Positions 11,026-24,183 of a DNA stretch of 64,000 nucleotides are shown here, in pieces. How positions within the stretch are numbered: the first letter of the stretch is position 1; each line of letters starts with the position of its first letter. A program made the position numbers and the translations under genes. The notes under the pieces were generated by a model. That model saw only the letters and a list, made by a program, of their open reading frames with translations. It had not been told where the DNA came from and made no database searches. The DNA comes from Polytrichum commune (taxonomy: Eukaryota > Streptophyta > Polytrichopsida > Polytrichales > Polytrichaceae), in NCBI GenBank assembly GCA_950295325.1, contig OX485803.1, positions 54,759,554 to 54,823,553 on the forward strand. Direction: 5' to 3'.

Positions 11026-12360
11026 TCGAGGTCATTTGAAATGAACCAAACCTATAGGAAGTCTCTCTCTCTCCCTATAGGTTTATATTTATGTTGGATG
11101 GATGACTCTCTCTCTCTCTCCTAACTCAATTTCAGCCATTGGGTCTTTTTGTAAGTACTACAAGTGCATTGTCTACAAAGGACTCCACTAAATTTGCACT
11201 CAGCAAAGCAAAGCTTCGTGAGCCTTAAGAAAGATGGACTCACCTTATTACTATACTTTAAATCGTTGGCTTTCGTTTTCCATGTACTGCTGTGCCCCTT
11301 GGTTATTGCTTTCATGGAAGCTGGGGCGTTCGCCAAATGATTGTGCATGGGCTTGCAAGTAACTTACTTATGGGGAGACGAATGTCCTTCAAGGGATAAG
11401 CACGATCACCCCTAAACACTACTCATATGTAGGCCGCTTCACCACGGGACATGGAATTTTCTTGGCACAATGTCCTATTTAATTTGGGTTTTTCTTACAA
11501 AATAAACAATACTAAACCTGAATTTTTGTAACATTACTAAGCATCTACATGATGATTTATGTTTGAAGTAAGAGAATGTGTTTTAGATTGTTTGGTGATT
11601 TACATACGATTGTCGAGAAGTTCACAACACAGAACATGAGTGCTCCCCATAAACGGGGAGTTCTGAAATCAAAAGAGAATTATGTGCATGTGATACCTGG
11701 TCCCATGGATCAAAGCCAATGAGATGTGTTCAATGTTGTACACTTCATGACATTAAACTAACATGTTCACAACCCGGGTTCAACATTCGATTTCAGTTTC
11801 CCACAACTTTACGTTTTTGATTGTTGAAATCTAAGATGATCGTTGACGATGGACCTCATGGGATAGCTGACACCTGCCACGTAGGTTGTAGCTAGGAATA
11901 ATGACACGGATGTCCGGCCTATAGCCGGCCTCTTGCTTTGTTGTCCCTATTTAGAAAGGGAGCAACAATGAGAGGTTGAGTAATGTTATGTCCGCCACCT
12001 AATGATCTTCACAAATGAATAGCTTGAATAGGTAAACTTCTCATTATAACATGATATGGTAATCTTATTGCTATTTACAATACCTATTCAATTCCACTCC
12101 TATCGAGGTAAGTGCGCATGAAATGGACACTTTTAGCTCAACATCCACTTCTTCCATGGTATTAAACATGAGATCAATATTAGATAAGGTTGTCACCAAT
12201 TTCCTCATAATTTTTCACATGCCTTCCCTCTACCAATATTATCATCCAGTTTGTTGGGATTAGTGTATAGATCAATATATTTTCTAATTCCACTATCACA
12301 AAAATCATGGCAAACTACACTCCTTTTATCTCCCGCATCAACAATTAGTCTAGAAAGCTC

Positions 12361-12700
12361 AACCCCCCCCCCCCCCCACACACACACACCAAACACACAC
12401 TCATTGCCAAAGAATGAGAGGCTATTCACAATGCATTCATCAAATTGCCATTCAAATACACAACATTCTCGATTTAAGATCAATGGAAGCTCTATAGTTT
12501 TAAAATGCATGTGCTTATGGATTAGCCCCCCCCACACACACACTAAACACACACTCATTGCCAAAGAATGAGAGGCTATTCACAGTGCATTCATCAAATT
12601 GCCATTCAAATACACAACATTCTCGATTTAAGATCAATGGAAGCTCTATAATTTCAAAATGCATGTGCTTCTGGATTAGCCCTCCCCCCTCTCCCTTCAT
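12361..12700. repeat. Tandem duplication, 154-bp unit, two copies
   Basis: The block starting TCATTGCCAAAGAATGAG at 12401 recurs at 12555 with few changes, so the period is 154 bases. Each copy is preceded by a poly-C plus (CA)n stretch. No gene function is evident. Confidence 0.85.
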
Positions 12701-14659
12701 ATAAACCTATCACTCTTTAATCACCTAGTTGTGTGAGTTTTTTGAAACCAAATGACACTTACTTTAGCCCTCTATATTGTGTGGGTAATGAGGAACAACC
12801 TTCCACTCAACCTTATCTATTTTCTACCTATTAGGCATACATAGGTACTAACGCATGTTTTAAACCTAGACATGTCCCTCCAATGGCTAACTCCATGGCT
12901 ATGTATGAGAATGAACAAGCAATCACATTGTATAAAATTGACATTCATAATAATAATAACAACAATAACAACTACAACAATAATACATATAAATATTGTT
13001 CTAAATTGCTCTCTATATACACGGGCAATGAGTACTTTGAAAATGCTACATGATGGCCCCTTCAAATTGATATATTTCAAACTACAAACCTTCATATAGA
13101 ATTCTTCAGTTCAATGAACCCTTGTGAATAAAGCTAAGAACTCTCAATTTGCAATTTTTTTTTTAATTTTTAATTTTTTAAAAAAATCTTGAGACTTGGA
13201 CCCTAAATCCTAGAGTCCACAAAATAAGGCACTGATAAAACAAGTAAGTACATTAAACATATGATTTAGGTTTGGTATTGAAAGTGGTTTGCCATGTTGA
13301 TTGGAGTGGTATTCATGACTTGTGACACCTCTCTGATTGCCACCACCTAGTGATTGCTAGACAATCTTGGGGAAGAGGGGGGGGGGGGATTACTCTTTAC
13401 TTTGGGGGAGATAGGTGACAACTGGCTTGTCAATGTCCGTTCAAGGTACTCACCTTCGAAAGGAGGCAATAATCGTCGGGGTCTCTCTGATTCTTGTAAT
13501 GCACATTTTGGGATTACATATAGATTTAGACCAACTCGAAATTAAAGTGACACCATAATTCACGCCTATGGCAACATTGGAGGCATCTTTCTTTTTCTTT
13601 TTCTTTATTTCTTTATGAGAGAATGAGAATGTTGGCCTCCCCTAGGAGCAACTATTTTCATCCAAAACAATTGGATGTTTGGTCATTACATCCTTGTGTT
13701 CTTCATCCAAAGGCATATTGAGTGGCAACAAACAAAGCATCCTATTAAATAGAAATTTCCCACCCACATTTAATTTATGGCATAGTACCTCTAACAATGT
13801 TAGACTAGACATAGTTTAAAGGTAGCCTTATGGTACTTATACATGGTATCTGGAAATTCACCCGATGCTTACATATATATATCTACGTTAAGTATAATTT
13901 TGATGTCAAATGAATATTAAATACCCTATAGCTAATATCATGTAGATTTCTACCATAATTATGTGCTCTCCCTGAGAAGAGAATTAGGGTGGGTTTTCAT
14001 TAGAGTCTAGGTCTAAGAAAGTTGGGGTCCCAAACACCTCTTCATGAATCTTACTGTCAGACAACTGACATTTAAGTATATTTAGAGAAACCATATGTCC
14101 AAAACTAATAAGGGATGTGCACTTGTGGGGACAAAACTCGGGGGGGCAGTGTGTTAGAAAGTTAAGGATATAGGTGCGAACAACCATTATTTTATAGGGG
14201 GGTATTACTTTCAATTTTTTTTTTCACATGCTATCATTATGTAAATTTCTACTTTGGGTTAATAGAAAACTGGCTTGCATTACTTATAATTCCAAATTCC
14301 CTATTATTCCATACCCTATAGTACTTTAAAGATGTCCAGTGCCAATTTTTTGATACCCTATATTACTCTTAAGTCCAATTATAAAATTTTGCCCCCATGT
14401 TTTTAAAATACCCTATCATTTGTTCGCACGTATATTGCTACTCCAAATAATGACTACCCCCCCCGAGGGACAAAAACATTAAACATCAAACATCAAACGG
14501 CAACAACAAAAGCAACAACCATAACAACCACAACTTTTAATGTTTATATTCCATGTTTGCAAATCACCATATTTGTGTGGTTTTGCGATTTAGTGTATGT
14601 CATATCGGCTGTTGGAATTATCCAAACTTTATGCATAAACTCAAATATACTTAAATCTT

Positions 14660-15205
14660 ACTTAGACTCGAGATAGGACCCAAGATCAAGGATTGGTTTC
14701 TCAAACATGGAGGAGTATATTCTTTGACCAAACTACTGATATTTGGCATGAAAGTGGTGCTACATTAGGGCCACTTTAGTTTTTCATATCGTGGGTTCAA
14801 ACCATGCTGTAAACTCTTTGGGTCCAAAGTTAATGCTCATGACCAATAAGATCGCTTGATTTTAGAGTTTCTTTGGTCTTGGACCCAAGTGTAAATCCAC
14901 CCACTTGAGGGTTACAGTCCAAGAAACTTGAGATCCAAAACACCCCTTAATGAACCTTACTTTATGAATTCAAGATTGGACCCAAGCTTGAAGACTGGTC
15001 TCTCAAACCATAAGAAGTAATTTCTTGAGTGGGGACTGTTGAAATTTGGTGGAAAAGTGATGCCATATTAATACCACTTCATTTTTTAAACCTGGGACTT
15101 GGGCCCTAGTGTAAATTCCTTGGTCCACAAAAATTCTCTTGACCAATATCACTCGATTTTGGAGTTGCTTTGATCTTGGCCTCTAGTGTAAACCCACCCT
15201 TATTA
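14660..15205. repeat. Diverged tandem duplication of about 310 bp
   Basis: Shared landmarks in the same order: GGACCCAAG (14677, 14988), GGT(T/C)TCTCAAAC (14694, 14998), CTTGACCAA/CATGACCAA (14838, 15144) and AGTGTAAA(T/C)CCACCC near each end (14889, 15188). The copies are clearly related but diverged. It lies directly upstream of the capping-enzyme gene. Confidence 0.65.
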
Positions 15206-15338
15206 AGTTAGTGTGGGTCGATGATGAATTGAGAATGGGCCACACTACATCAGGTATTTAGTGTGGCCCTCCAGTTAGTTAGTTACTAAACTACCGGAGC
15301 CTCCTGTCACAAAGGGAGGAGCCTCAACTGCCTTCCAG

Positions 15339-15360
15339 GGTTTAGGGTTTTAGGGTTTTC
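15339..15360 (+). promoter_or_regulatory. Telo-box-like motif upstream of the capping-enzyme gene
   Basis: Two overlapping TTTAGGGTTTT repeats, close to the plant telo-box AAACCCTAA in reverse. Such motifs are common near transcription starts of plant genes for RNA and ribosome biogenesis. A noncoding first exon probably follows, with a possible GT donor near 15577 (CACGAG/GTATAC). Assignment to this gene is inference. Confidence 0.4.
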
Positions 15361-15979
15361 GAGCCCTCTCCACTTAAACCCGCGGGACGTGAAGGATTTT
15401 GAATTTGCATCGGTGATACAGTATCAAAACTGTTTTTCAAGACAAATTGAACCATTACAGAAGTGGCAGAAACCTCGGTACTTCGTTTTCTCAGGGTTTA
15501 AGGCTTAGGGTTGATTGAAAATCCTCTCAAATTGGATTCCTGATGCTCTTCCATATTACATGTAGCGATCCACGAGGTATACTCTGCTCTTCCACGAGGT
15601 TTGCACTTACGCCTTACATCATTGTTTTCATTCTCTAGTAGATTCAGCTAGCTATTTGGGTTGCATTCTTGAAACATTCAGCCAGTACTTCAGGCATGGT
15701 CAGTTCATGCCGAATTTTAAAAGCATGATCTGTTCTATCTCCAGTTCTGGGGTCAGAAAAGTCAGATGTGGTAAACATGATCACATATGATTTTCTGTTG
15801 TCCTTATGTGTAATGTGTTGTTTAATCTTGGTGCTTGTCTCTCAATGAAGTCCGCAATAAGACCTTAGACGGGAATTGGTTTTTAAGGAACTTGACCGAA
15901 GTTAGTGCTTGTTGACTGGTGATTGAATGCAGGGCTGCTGTGAGTCGAATAGACATTTGGAAGATATCACTCGGGCTTA

Positions 15980-16590
15980 GTCCTGTCCTGAAAACATCAA
16001 GGTACATAATATGGTGAGGTTTCCGTCAACTCTGTGCAGCCTAACGTACATAGTTGTGCTACTTATGGGATTCGAAACAGTTAGAACAGATGGAATTCGT
16101 TATTGCAATAGCCATTTGCTGCAATATTATGACTGAGAAGCACTTTTCAAATCTCGGTTAGAACAGGACGCTGTCTACAAAATGTCTCAAATGATAAGGT
16201 TATCTAATTTGATGTCTGTTTCGGATTGATACGATGGTTAGTGTTTTGCAAATGTCTCAATGTATTCTTGTTGTCAATTTGATGAATGGATCCTGAAAGC
16301 ATCAAGGGACATGATAATCTTGAGGTTTCAGTAAAATCTTACAGCATAACTCACATAACTCTGCTACTTATTGGCAGTCAAAACATATGAAATTTGGTGT
16401 TGTAGCAGCCATTTACTGCAGCATTTTGCCTGACAAGCACTTTATGAACCTCGATTTGAGCAAGGCGTTGTCTACAAAATGGCTCAACTGATAAGGCCAT
16501 CTGAATTGATGTCTGTTTGAGATTTGTATGATAGTTAGTGTTTCACAAATGTCTCAATGAATTCTTGTTGTCAAATTAGGGCACCTGTTG
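15980..16590 (+). repeat. Tandem duplication (about 305 bp) inside the 5' leader intron
   Basis: The block beginning GTCCTGAAAACATCAAGG (15982) recurs from about 16289 with the same series of landmarks: GCTACTTAT, AAGCACTTT, GTCTACAAAATG, TTGATGTCTGTTT and CTCAATG(T/A)ATTCTTGTTGTC. It lies just upstream of the acceptor used by the first coding exon, so it probably sits in a leader intron. Confidence 0.75.
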
Positions 16591-16639
16591 TTGATATGGA
16601 GTTGTTTCAATATTATTTCAGGGGCCTCTTGAATCTGAG

Positions 16640-19600
16640 ATGATGGATGCTGAAAATCCTACAGAACAGGACTCAAAGAAACGACAAAGATGTGACTCCC
16701 AACATGATTCTTCTGCTGGTGAAGTGGGTGCTAAAGGGGGTCAGTTGCAAAACTCATCCAATCAGGATGCACTGGTCAATAACAACAGAAAAAAGAAATG
16801 GAAAACAATTTATCCGTATGGGAATTACAATCGCTACTACAATTACCGGGTACTGTTATGACTTCCATCCTTATGCCCTTGGTTTAATTTGATCTAATTG
16901 AGGTTCTAGGTTTAGTGCTTCCTTGAAGCACTTTCACTGCTACTATAGTACATAAATCTATGCTTCACATTGAGCAGTAAATTATTGGACTTATCAGAAA
17001 ACAAATTACCTTACACGAGGTAAAATGTGTTGTCATCTAGAGAGGAATTTTGAACAAGATGGCAACATCAATTCAAAGAATGTGGGTTGCTAAGCTTGAA
17101 TATAAGGCAATGGTTAAGGCTAGGCATGTTTGCATTCAGAATGTGGTTTTGTTGACACTCAATTTGTTTCCCAAGAGGGTTAAATTGGAAAAATAGACAT
17201 CTTCATTATGACGACACTTTTGAGTTGGTCTATGTGAAATCGTCATAATAATATGGATGTAAGTACTCTGTAGTTTGTAATTTTCCCAGAATTTCCTACC
17301 CTTTGTGCATATGATATTTGTGCTAAAGGAATTACATAGTCTTGTCTCATGAGAATCATCACTCTTCCACTGTGGTCTATGACATGTAGCTTTGTGATGG
17401 AATCAGCAATTCTTGAGGACTTGATTAGATGTTACACCTTTTGAAAAGAGTTTTAGTATGCTGGGACTTTTTTCTGCAAGGGTGCACTAACTTCGAGTGT
17501 CGGTTGCTTTGCAAAGGTTGCACGAACTCTTGATGCAGATCCTCGAATGAAAGTAATGCAGAAGATTTGGTTTGAAGATAAAGACGTTTTTGACATTGGC
17601 TGTAATGAAGGGCATGTTACTATTTCTCTGGGTATATTGACATTTTCCTACTACCTGAATTTGGAGACAGTGTAAGAATTGTAATTGCCCATTCAAATTA
17701 GAAATCAGAGAATAGAGGTTGAAGACAAGAGGTAATTGGTAGAAGATGATGAGGAAGATGCCACAAATATAAACACTAATTTGAAACTGGAAAACTGTGA
17801 TTCTCACAAGGATTCTTAATAGAGTAGGTGAAAAGGTTAGACCTCCCATCTGTTTGGAAAGCTCACATGAGAAACCATGGTTGGTTGGCAGTCCAGAAGT
17901 ACCGAGTACGAAGTATGTGTGGTGTAGATATTGATCCAGGTAGGTGTATTCTGAACCTTGTTCCCAAATTTGTATCAGGAAAATGTTAAACCAAATTCCC
18001 ACACTGTAGGGAATGGAAACAAAGACTTGTCAGATACCTTAAATATTTTGAGAAAATGTATAAATTTGACTTGTGCATTCTGGTTTATTTGAGTTTAGCG
18101 TGTTTCAGGTTGTTGTAGAATGTGTCACATTTGTATTGGCTGGTACAAGATTCAAACCCTAGTGCAGGCCTTTCTACGCTCTTGGGTTTTAGTAGATTTT
18201 AACACATGCTTGCTTTTTAAAGGTTGAACCAGATCTAAATTCGAATCTATCAATGTAATTATAACTTCCTGAACTGAAACCGGCTTATGCTTATTGTGTT
18301 AACAGGACTGATTAACAAAGCGTGGAGAAACCTGTACTGTGAGTCTGGAGTACCGGAAAAAGATACACCACAAAGCCTCTATGAATGGATTGACTATGTA
18401 CGTGAGAGAGGGGATGCTGATAATGAAGACGAAGATTTCACACATGGGGTTGCAGGAGATCAATTACAGGTCAGCACCAGTGATACAGACATTGGTCTAC
18501 AGGGGAAGGAATTACTTGAGAGAGTAATCTTCAAAAATGCAAACATTCTTCACTGTGATCTGCGCAGCAACATGTTAGATACCGTGCTATGGTAAACTCT
18601 GAGACCTTTCAATGGGTCAGCAAGCTGTGTTATGATTATCTTCTTTGTGTAGCATTTCTTTTCTTTGCATGTGTATGGTGTTTTCTTAAATAATAGAGTT
18701 ATCCTTCATTTTAACAAGTCCTTTGGGTGCAAGTTGGTTGTTTAGGTTTGTGTGGTAGTGTGGAGGTTTGAACAAAGAACATTCTATATCAGATCATTGA
18801 GGGTCAAACTGATTTTCTCATGCTAAGGGGTGCTAAAATGAGTTTAACCCCCAATGAACTGAAATAGGTTGCTCTTCATTTCAATTCAAAGACTACCTCT
18901 GAGTATGCACCAAAAGTAGAAAGTACTTTATTGGTTTTGCATCCAAAACAACCAATGTGAGATGATCATAGGGGACCAACTTATGACTAAAATTCCCATT
19001 CAATTTAAGGATAACTCTAATGTTGAAGGCATTTTTGAGGATATTTGAATTGGATAAATGTGTATTTAGAGCATTCCAAAGATATGTTGAGCCTGCTTTT
19101 TAAGTTGACTTTATTATTATTTGCTCAAAGGGATAATTGACTGAAGTTGTAGGTTGCAGTTGGATGCATTGATGAGATCAAAGTCCATGTTGACATTTGT
19201 GCTCATTGTTTTGTGCAATTGTTACGGTTGCTAAAGTATCAAGTTTTGTTGCAGTTTGAGTGTGGTAAAATGGATACATCTCAACTGGGGTGATGAAGGC
19301 CTTCTTGAGCTTTTTATTAAAATTTATCGAATTCTCCGCCAGGTATGGCATCTCTATGAATCTCTGATCTTGTTGTACATCCTGTATCTAGTACTTGGAA
19401 GGCTGTTTGGAAGGTTGTTTGGAAGGTAGTGTATACCAGACCACCAGCAACTCTCACCTGCCACCTTTTTATTTTATCAGAGGCAAGTGTTTGATGAATG
19501 GTTGCATGTTAATCATGTACTGATATCCATTAGCAGTTTCTGATTTATAGCCAATACCTTGGAATCTGAACACTAGGCGAGAACCTGAATATAATATTCT

Positions 19601-20877
19601 TTGTGAAACCACCACTTCTGTTAAACTTGGTAGATTTTCAAGTGTATTGTTGTGATGATGTTCCCTTCAATTCTAACTATCGGATGTTTTATGATGTCTC
19701 ATGTTTCCATCTCAAAAGTATTTGCACCACTAATCCAGCTTTGCACTTCTGTTTGATTCTTTTAGCTTTGTATATTCTGAGGCCATTTAATTTGATTGTA
19801 ATTTGGTTGAGTCTCTTCGATTCATGTCAGTCTATCTCCCTTGATTGGATGCTGGTGTCATATCTCCTCTCTGGTTATTTGATTGTGTCATATTTTTTAT
19901 GTTGAAGGTTGTAATGTAAAAAGAATCATCTTACCTGCTACAAAACCATGACTGTGCACATGTGTGCCATGAAACAGGGAGGAGTGTTGATCCTGGAGCC
20001 TCAACCGTGGTCATCCTATGTGAGGAAGCACTGGGTATCTGAGGTAAGGGCACACCCAACAGTGATTGTTTGTGAGCCATTAAGAAAATCGGAATCAGTT
20101 GTTGTCTTATGATTAAATTTATGTTTGTCTACACAAATCTGAGGGAAATATTGGCATGTTTTACTGTGGAATGCTTTCTGTAGTTGAGATTAGTGGCTCT
20201 AATGGGTCTTGCAGGTTTGCCGCACGAACTACAAAAATTGTGTCATACGACCAGAGCACTTCCCGGGAATTCTTCTTGAACAGGTTATTTAAGCCTTTAA
20301 ATTCTTCTACCTTATGTACACTTGTGACTGTTACTCAAGATTTCTTTTCCATCTTTCTGTTATGAATCTTTGAAGTCAAGGTATAGTGACTGTGGACAAA
20401 GTTTCAAGAACTCAGATTTTCTCCTATGACCTCCAATCCTTACCAATCAAGTTACATGGTGGGTATTTCTTGATGCTGCTGGCATTTATGTACCTCAAAC
20501 CTGCAGTAATGGCCAATAGATAATTCAGAGTAACTAAAGCTGAATGAATCAAATTCTATTTTCTGCTTGTTGAGTCTCTTGACAAGTGTCCTTTGGTTAT
20601 TTCAACGAATGTCAAAAGAAATATCACACTCAAAGAATCATTATAATCACTTTTTTAATGGTCTTAAGTGATAGCAGCCATTCCTACGTGTAATGTTTAT
20701 TCACAAATCGAGGAGTGACATTGGATCAAACTTTAAGAACTGGAGGCAAACGTGTAATTTGAAACTAAAGACTGTATGTGATTGCAGATTGGATTCAAGT
20801 CATGTGAGCAGATCACGCTTGAGGTTCCTGAAAGCACAAAAGGCTTCAGCCGCCCTGTCTACTTGTACACTAAGTGA
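16640..20877 (+). CDS. RNA 5'-gamma-phosphate methyltransferase, MEPCE/Bin3 (BMT) family
   Basis: Predicted SAM-dependent capping enzyme that methylates the 5' phosphate of small nuclear RNAs of the 7SK/U6 type, probably nuclear. Exons, all GT-AG: 16640-16849, 17517-17631, 17892-17939, 18306-18591, 19255-19342, 19978-20043, 20215-20283, 20788-20877. They join in phase to 323 codons, close to the roughly 318 aa of the Arabidopsis homologue At5g51130. Signature elements: YPYGNYNRYYNYR at 58-70; SAM motif FDIGCNEGH at 95-103; GVDID at 119-123; then CLSVVKWIHLNWGDEGL, GGVLILEPQPWSSY and GFSRPVYLYTK at the C-terminus, all diagnostic of the Bin3 domain. The N-terminus is basic and polar (KKRQR), a possible nuclear signal. 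The ATG lies 18 bases after an acceptor (AG at 16620-16621), so the 5' UTR is probably spliced. Exon 3 is only 48 bases and its acceptor is chosen by phase. Confidence 0.9.
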
Positions 20878-22473
20878 TGTACTACTACTTGTGTCAGTGA
20901 CAATAACCCGATAAATATTTCCTTAATAAAGATATATAAATCAAGGATGATAACAGTGACATTTTGTGGTCCATTGATCACTCACTCAACATAAGGAAAG
21001 ACATAGTGGAAGGACTGCACTGCCAAACTTTGTGAGTCAGCAATGGCTGGAGTCAGCCTCTGCCAATTCAAATGATTTTGGTTGCCACAGTTCAGCATAA
21101 CCAAATTTTATCATTGGGAAAGGGATTGGTTCTTTCATTAACAAAAGTTGATTTGTGATGTGGTCTGCCTGTGCAATGGGTTATTGTTCATGCATCTGAA
21201 CTACCGGATAGTGACCAGGTGTAGACACGCTATTTTGTTAAGGATCTCTGGGCCTCTTGATGTGATGACTAGTTTTGATGAGCCAATTCATACATGAAAA
21301 AACTCATTATGTTTAAGCTAAACCTATGATCCAAATTGTAGAAATGGAAGTTTCCTCAGATGGAGCACTAACATTCCTACATTTCCCTCGTGTAGTTCAG
21401 ACAAGCATTGTCGGGGCACGAAGGCTTGGTGTTTTCTTAGTGTCCAGCCTTAATCACAAAGCTTACCATATTCCCCTCAAAAATAGGCATCCAATTGACA
21501 AGAGTGACCACATAAGACCCACATCCCTTGGATGATATCTGGTAGCATACATGATCAAACTGGTGACAACACTAAGACTGCTCTGCCTCCAACTTGTCAT
21601 GGATTGTGCAAGGAACAGCCTGTAATGCATGTCAACATCAGAATTTATTACCTGTGAACTCTACTCTTTGATGGGTTTGATGGGCTTGAAATTTTGATAC
21701 ACAACACAGCATAGAAAGGCAGGTTTTCGGTAGTAGCAACTTTCTTACTAGGTGAATTTGTGAGGACCATCTTGGGCACATTACATGACAGCTAGTAGTA
21801 TACATCGAAAAGGCTACGACACTGAGACTGTGCTGCCTCAGACTCATTATGGGTTGCATATAGGACAACACAGAATGGACATTGATATCTGAGTTTATAA
21901 GAGAATGACACATCCTGTGTCACTGATCAATAAAATGAAAATCTATTATACTAATGGGGATGCTTCACGTGACTAAGGCAAGCTGATATGTGCGGTCACC
22001 AAAGATAAAATAATGAATAGAATATTTTACTACATAAAAAATAGAAAGTGAAATTAGTGTTCAATAAAGGTGATATATCTGAGTTGCATCGCAATGGGTC
22101 ACAATGCTACAAATTTATTGGCAAGCTGCAGGCTTCAAATGACTATATGATCAGCAATGGGAATCTATAACCTGGGCATGACAATCTCCTCTTTGATAGG
22201 TTTAAAATCACATAAGCAGCTACGGCATAGAGAGGACTCCTTTCAGTAGTACAACTTCCTTATTAGGTGAATTGTGGGGACTATCTATTTCATATTATAA
22301 GCACATACGTAATGCATGTCGGTATCAGAGTTTATAGGTAAAACACACATTCTGCGCCACTGATCCATACAATAATGATGCAAATTTAATGGCAGCTGTG
22401 GACTTCAAAAGAATATATGAATGAATATATGAAGCAACATAACAATGGGAGTTTGTCACATGGACATGATGAT
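20878..22473. other. Intergenic interval between convergent genes
   Basis: The 3' flanks of the capping-enzyme gene (plus strand) and the methyltransferase gene (minus strand) meet here. The only structure I can name is the decayed copies of the methyltransferase 3' end listed separately. Confidence 0.5.
21655..22270 (-). pseudogene. Two decayed copies of the 3' end of the downstream methyltransferase gene
   Basis: The last codons of the methyltransferase gene read on the plus strand as CTACTCTTTGATGGGCTTG...GCATAGAAAGGATCC (22473-22529). Related sequence recurs at about 21660-21720 (CTCTTTGATGGGTTTGATGG...GCATAGAAAGGC) and about 22188-22237 (CTCTTTGATAGGTTT...GCATAGAGAGG). Each copy is followed by shared 3' flank with landmarks TTAGGTGAATT and GAGTTTATA. 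In both, the reading frame is lost. They look like tandem copies of the gene's end, not separate genes. Confidence 0.7.
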
Positions 22474-24118
22474 CTACTCTTTGATGGGCTTGAAATTACG
22501 ATACGCAATAACTGCATAGAAAGGATCCTTGCCTGCAGACTGGAACAAATTGGTAATAAATGACAAAGGACCTGAAGCTTGGGTACCCTTGGCTGATGGA
22601 GATTTCTTCACCACTTCAGGTTGTGTGAACCCAGCCACGCACTGAAAATACTGCACAACAAGTTGAGTTCGGCTGTACTCACTTCCATCTCGCCATGCAG
22701 CCACGGCTTTGTCATAAAACATCCGGTTGCTGAAACTTACAATGCAAATTCCGCCGGGACGAAGAACGCGGTAGATTTCTGCAAACACCTTCTCGGGTTG
22801 CTCTAAATATTGAACACTGACAGTGCAGAGTACAGCGTCGAACGATCCGTCTGCGTTTTCAAGCTTGGGCTCAACATTCAGGTCTTTTACAAAGAACTGG
22901 TCTAGCTGCCGGTTGCGAGAGAGCTCTTGTGCGTTGAGGCCATGACCAACCACGCGCTTGTACTTCTTGTCACCTAGAAATTGATATATTTTTGTTGTAA
23001 GTATTGAGGTTCAGACCAATGTTGGACTTGTTCATAGGTGAAAGCATGGTACCAATACTCAATTTCAATAAATGATATCAAAAAACCTACCCGACTGGAA
23101 TCGAAATTGTAATGCGAGTCAAATATCGATACTTGGTGGACATCACAAGACGGAAGGATCTTTGTACACCAGGATTATTTGGGTCGATACCAGCTTATTA
23201 CCATATGATACTAAGATATTTTTACCTCGGTATGAAGGTTCTTGCATGGTCTATAGACTTGAATGGTACAAAAAACAATAACATCCCTGCATACCCATAC
23301 CCTACATGTATGAGAGAATGAAAAAATCTCATTACATACACCCAAGTAATGTCAAAGAAAGATGATGGGCCAGTCCGACACTGGTTCAGACAATACTTGG
23401 AGATCCTTATCTTGAGTTTTTTCTGCTACTGATCTCCAGATGTAACGGGAAGACTCAAGCCTAATTGTTGTATAGCATGTGTACTAAGACCTCAATTTCA
23501 ACACAAGAAAACGAGGAGAGATCAGACGGAGCCAAACCTTGGCCCCAAAACATCATGAACAAATATGACTTTCTTTTGGTTGTACACCCAGTGATTCCTT
23601 AATGGTGAGGGAAGCACTTAACATATACTTAAGAATGCTATGAATTCTCCAAACCCTAATCGGCATAGCTCGAGACAATATAAGTTAGAAGAGACAATTT
23701 TACCTGGCAAATGGCTGACCCAAGAGCTCATCAGATCCAAAACATCTGCATTCTCGGGTACGCGGTCGCGGTAAAGATCGGTGAGCGTGGCGAGAAATTG
23801 ATCATCCACATGAGTCACCAACCTTGGTGAAGAGTAGAAGCTGCGGTCGGACGAAGGGTTTAGCTTTGTCCTGCCCTCATTGCTGAGAACTTGACGCTGG
23901 ATTCGCCCTCCCTGAATTCCGGCCATGTCACTGCTACTGCTGCTGCTGCTGCATTGAGGTTCTGCCATAGCCGAATGCTTGACTGCTCTATGAAATGCTG
24001 AACGTGGCGCAGGAAAGAGCAAGCGAGTTTGGGGGTTTAACACATCCGAGGATGACAGTGACAGTGGACGAGCGGTTTGTGAGATGATTGTTGGCAACGT
24101 GGCACGAGTTGCCGCCAT
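22474..24118 (-). CDS. Class I SAM-dependent methyltransferase (Methyltransf_11 type), probably plastid-targeted
   Basis: Two exons on the minus strand: 24118-23704 and 22973-22474. Donor GT is at 23703-23702 and acceptor AG at 22975-22974. Together they give 304 codons, with the junction reading SHLP-G-DKKYKRVVGHG in phase. I chose the ATG at 24118 (context GCTATGGCGGC). An in-frame ATG at 24151 would add 11 residues. The first 60 residues are rich in Ser, Thr, Ala and Arg, like a plastid transit peptide. The conserved core follows: FYSSPRLVTHVDD, VLDLMSSWVSHLP (motif I region), RVVGHGLNAQEL, DGSFDAVLCTVSVQYL and RVLRPGGICIVSFSNRMF. It matches a conserved plant protein family whose substrate I do not know. 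The intron (23703-22974) is 730 bases. Confidence 0.88.
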
Positions 24119-24183
24119 AGCTGGTGTCACCTGCACATGTAGATGGAACACGGGTTTATGTCATGTCAATTGTATCCTTTCTA

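Larger units (their letters stand above)
6930..15300. other. Gene-poor interval
   Basis: About 8.4 kb between the retroelement and the capping-enzyme gene. It contains simple repeats, short tandem duplications (listed separately) and scattered short ORFs with no recognisable domain. No tRNA or rRNA gene was recognised. Confidence 0.5.

Noticed and set aside
14140-14470. Possible inverted-repeat element (GTGCGAACAA at 14176 and TTGTTCGCAC at 14420)
   Set aside because: The matching arms are only about 22 bases and imperfect, and no target duplication could be fixed.
24119-24151. Upstream ATG (24151) for the methyltransferase
   Set aside because: The ATG at 24118 has better context and starts a typical transit peptide. 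The upstream stretch contains a possible acceptor (GCAG/GTG), so it may be intron or UTR.
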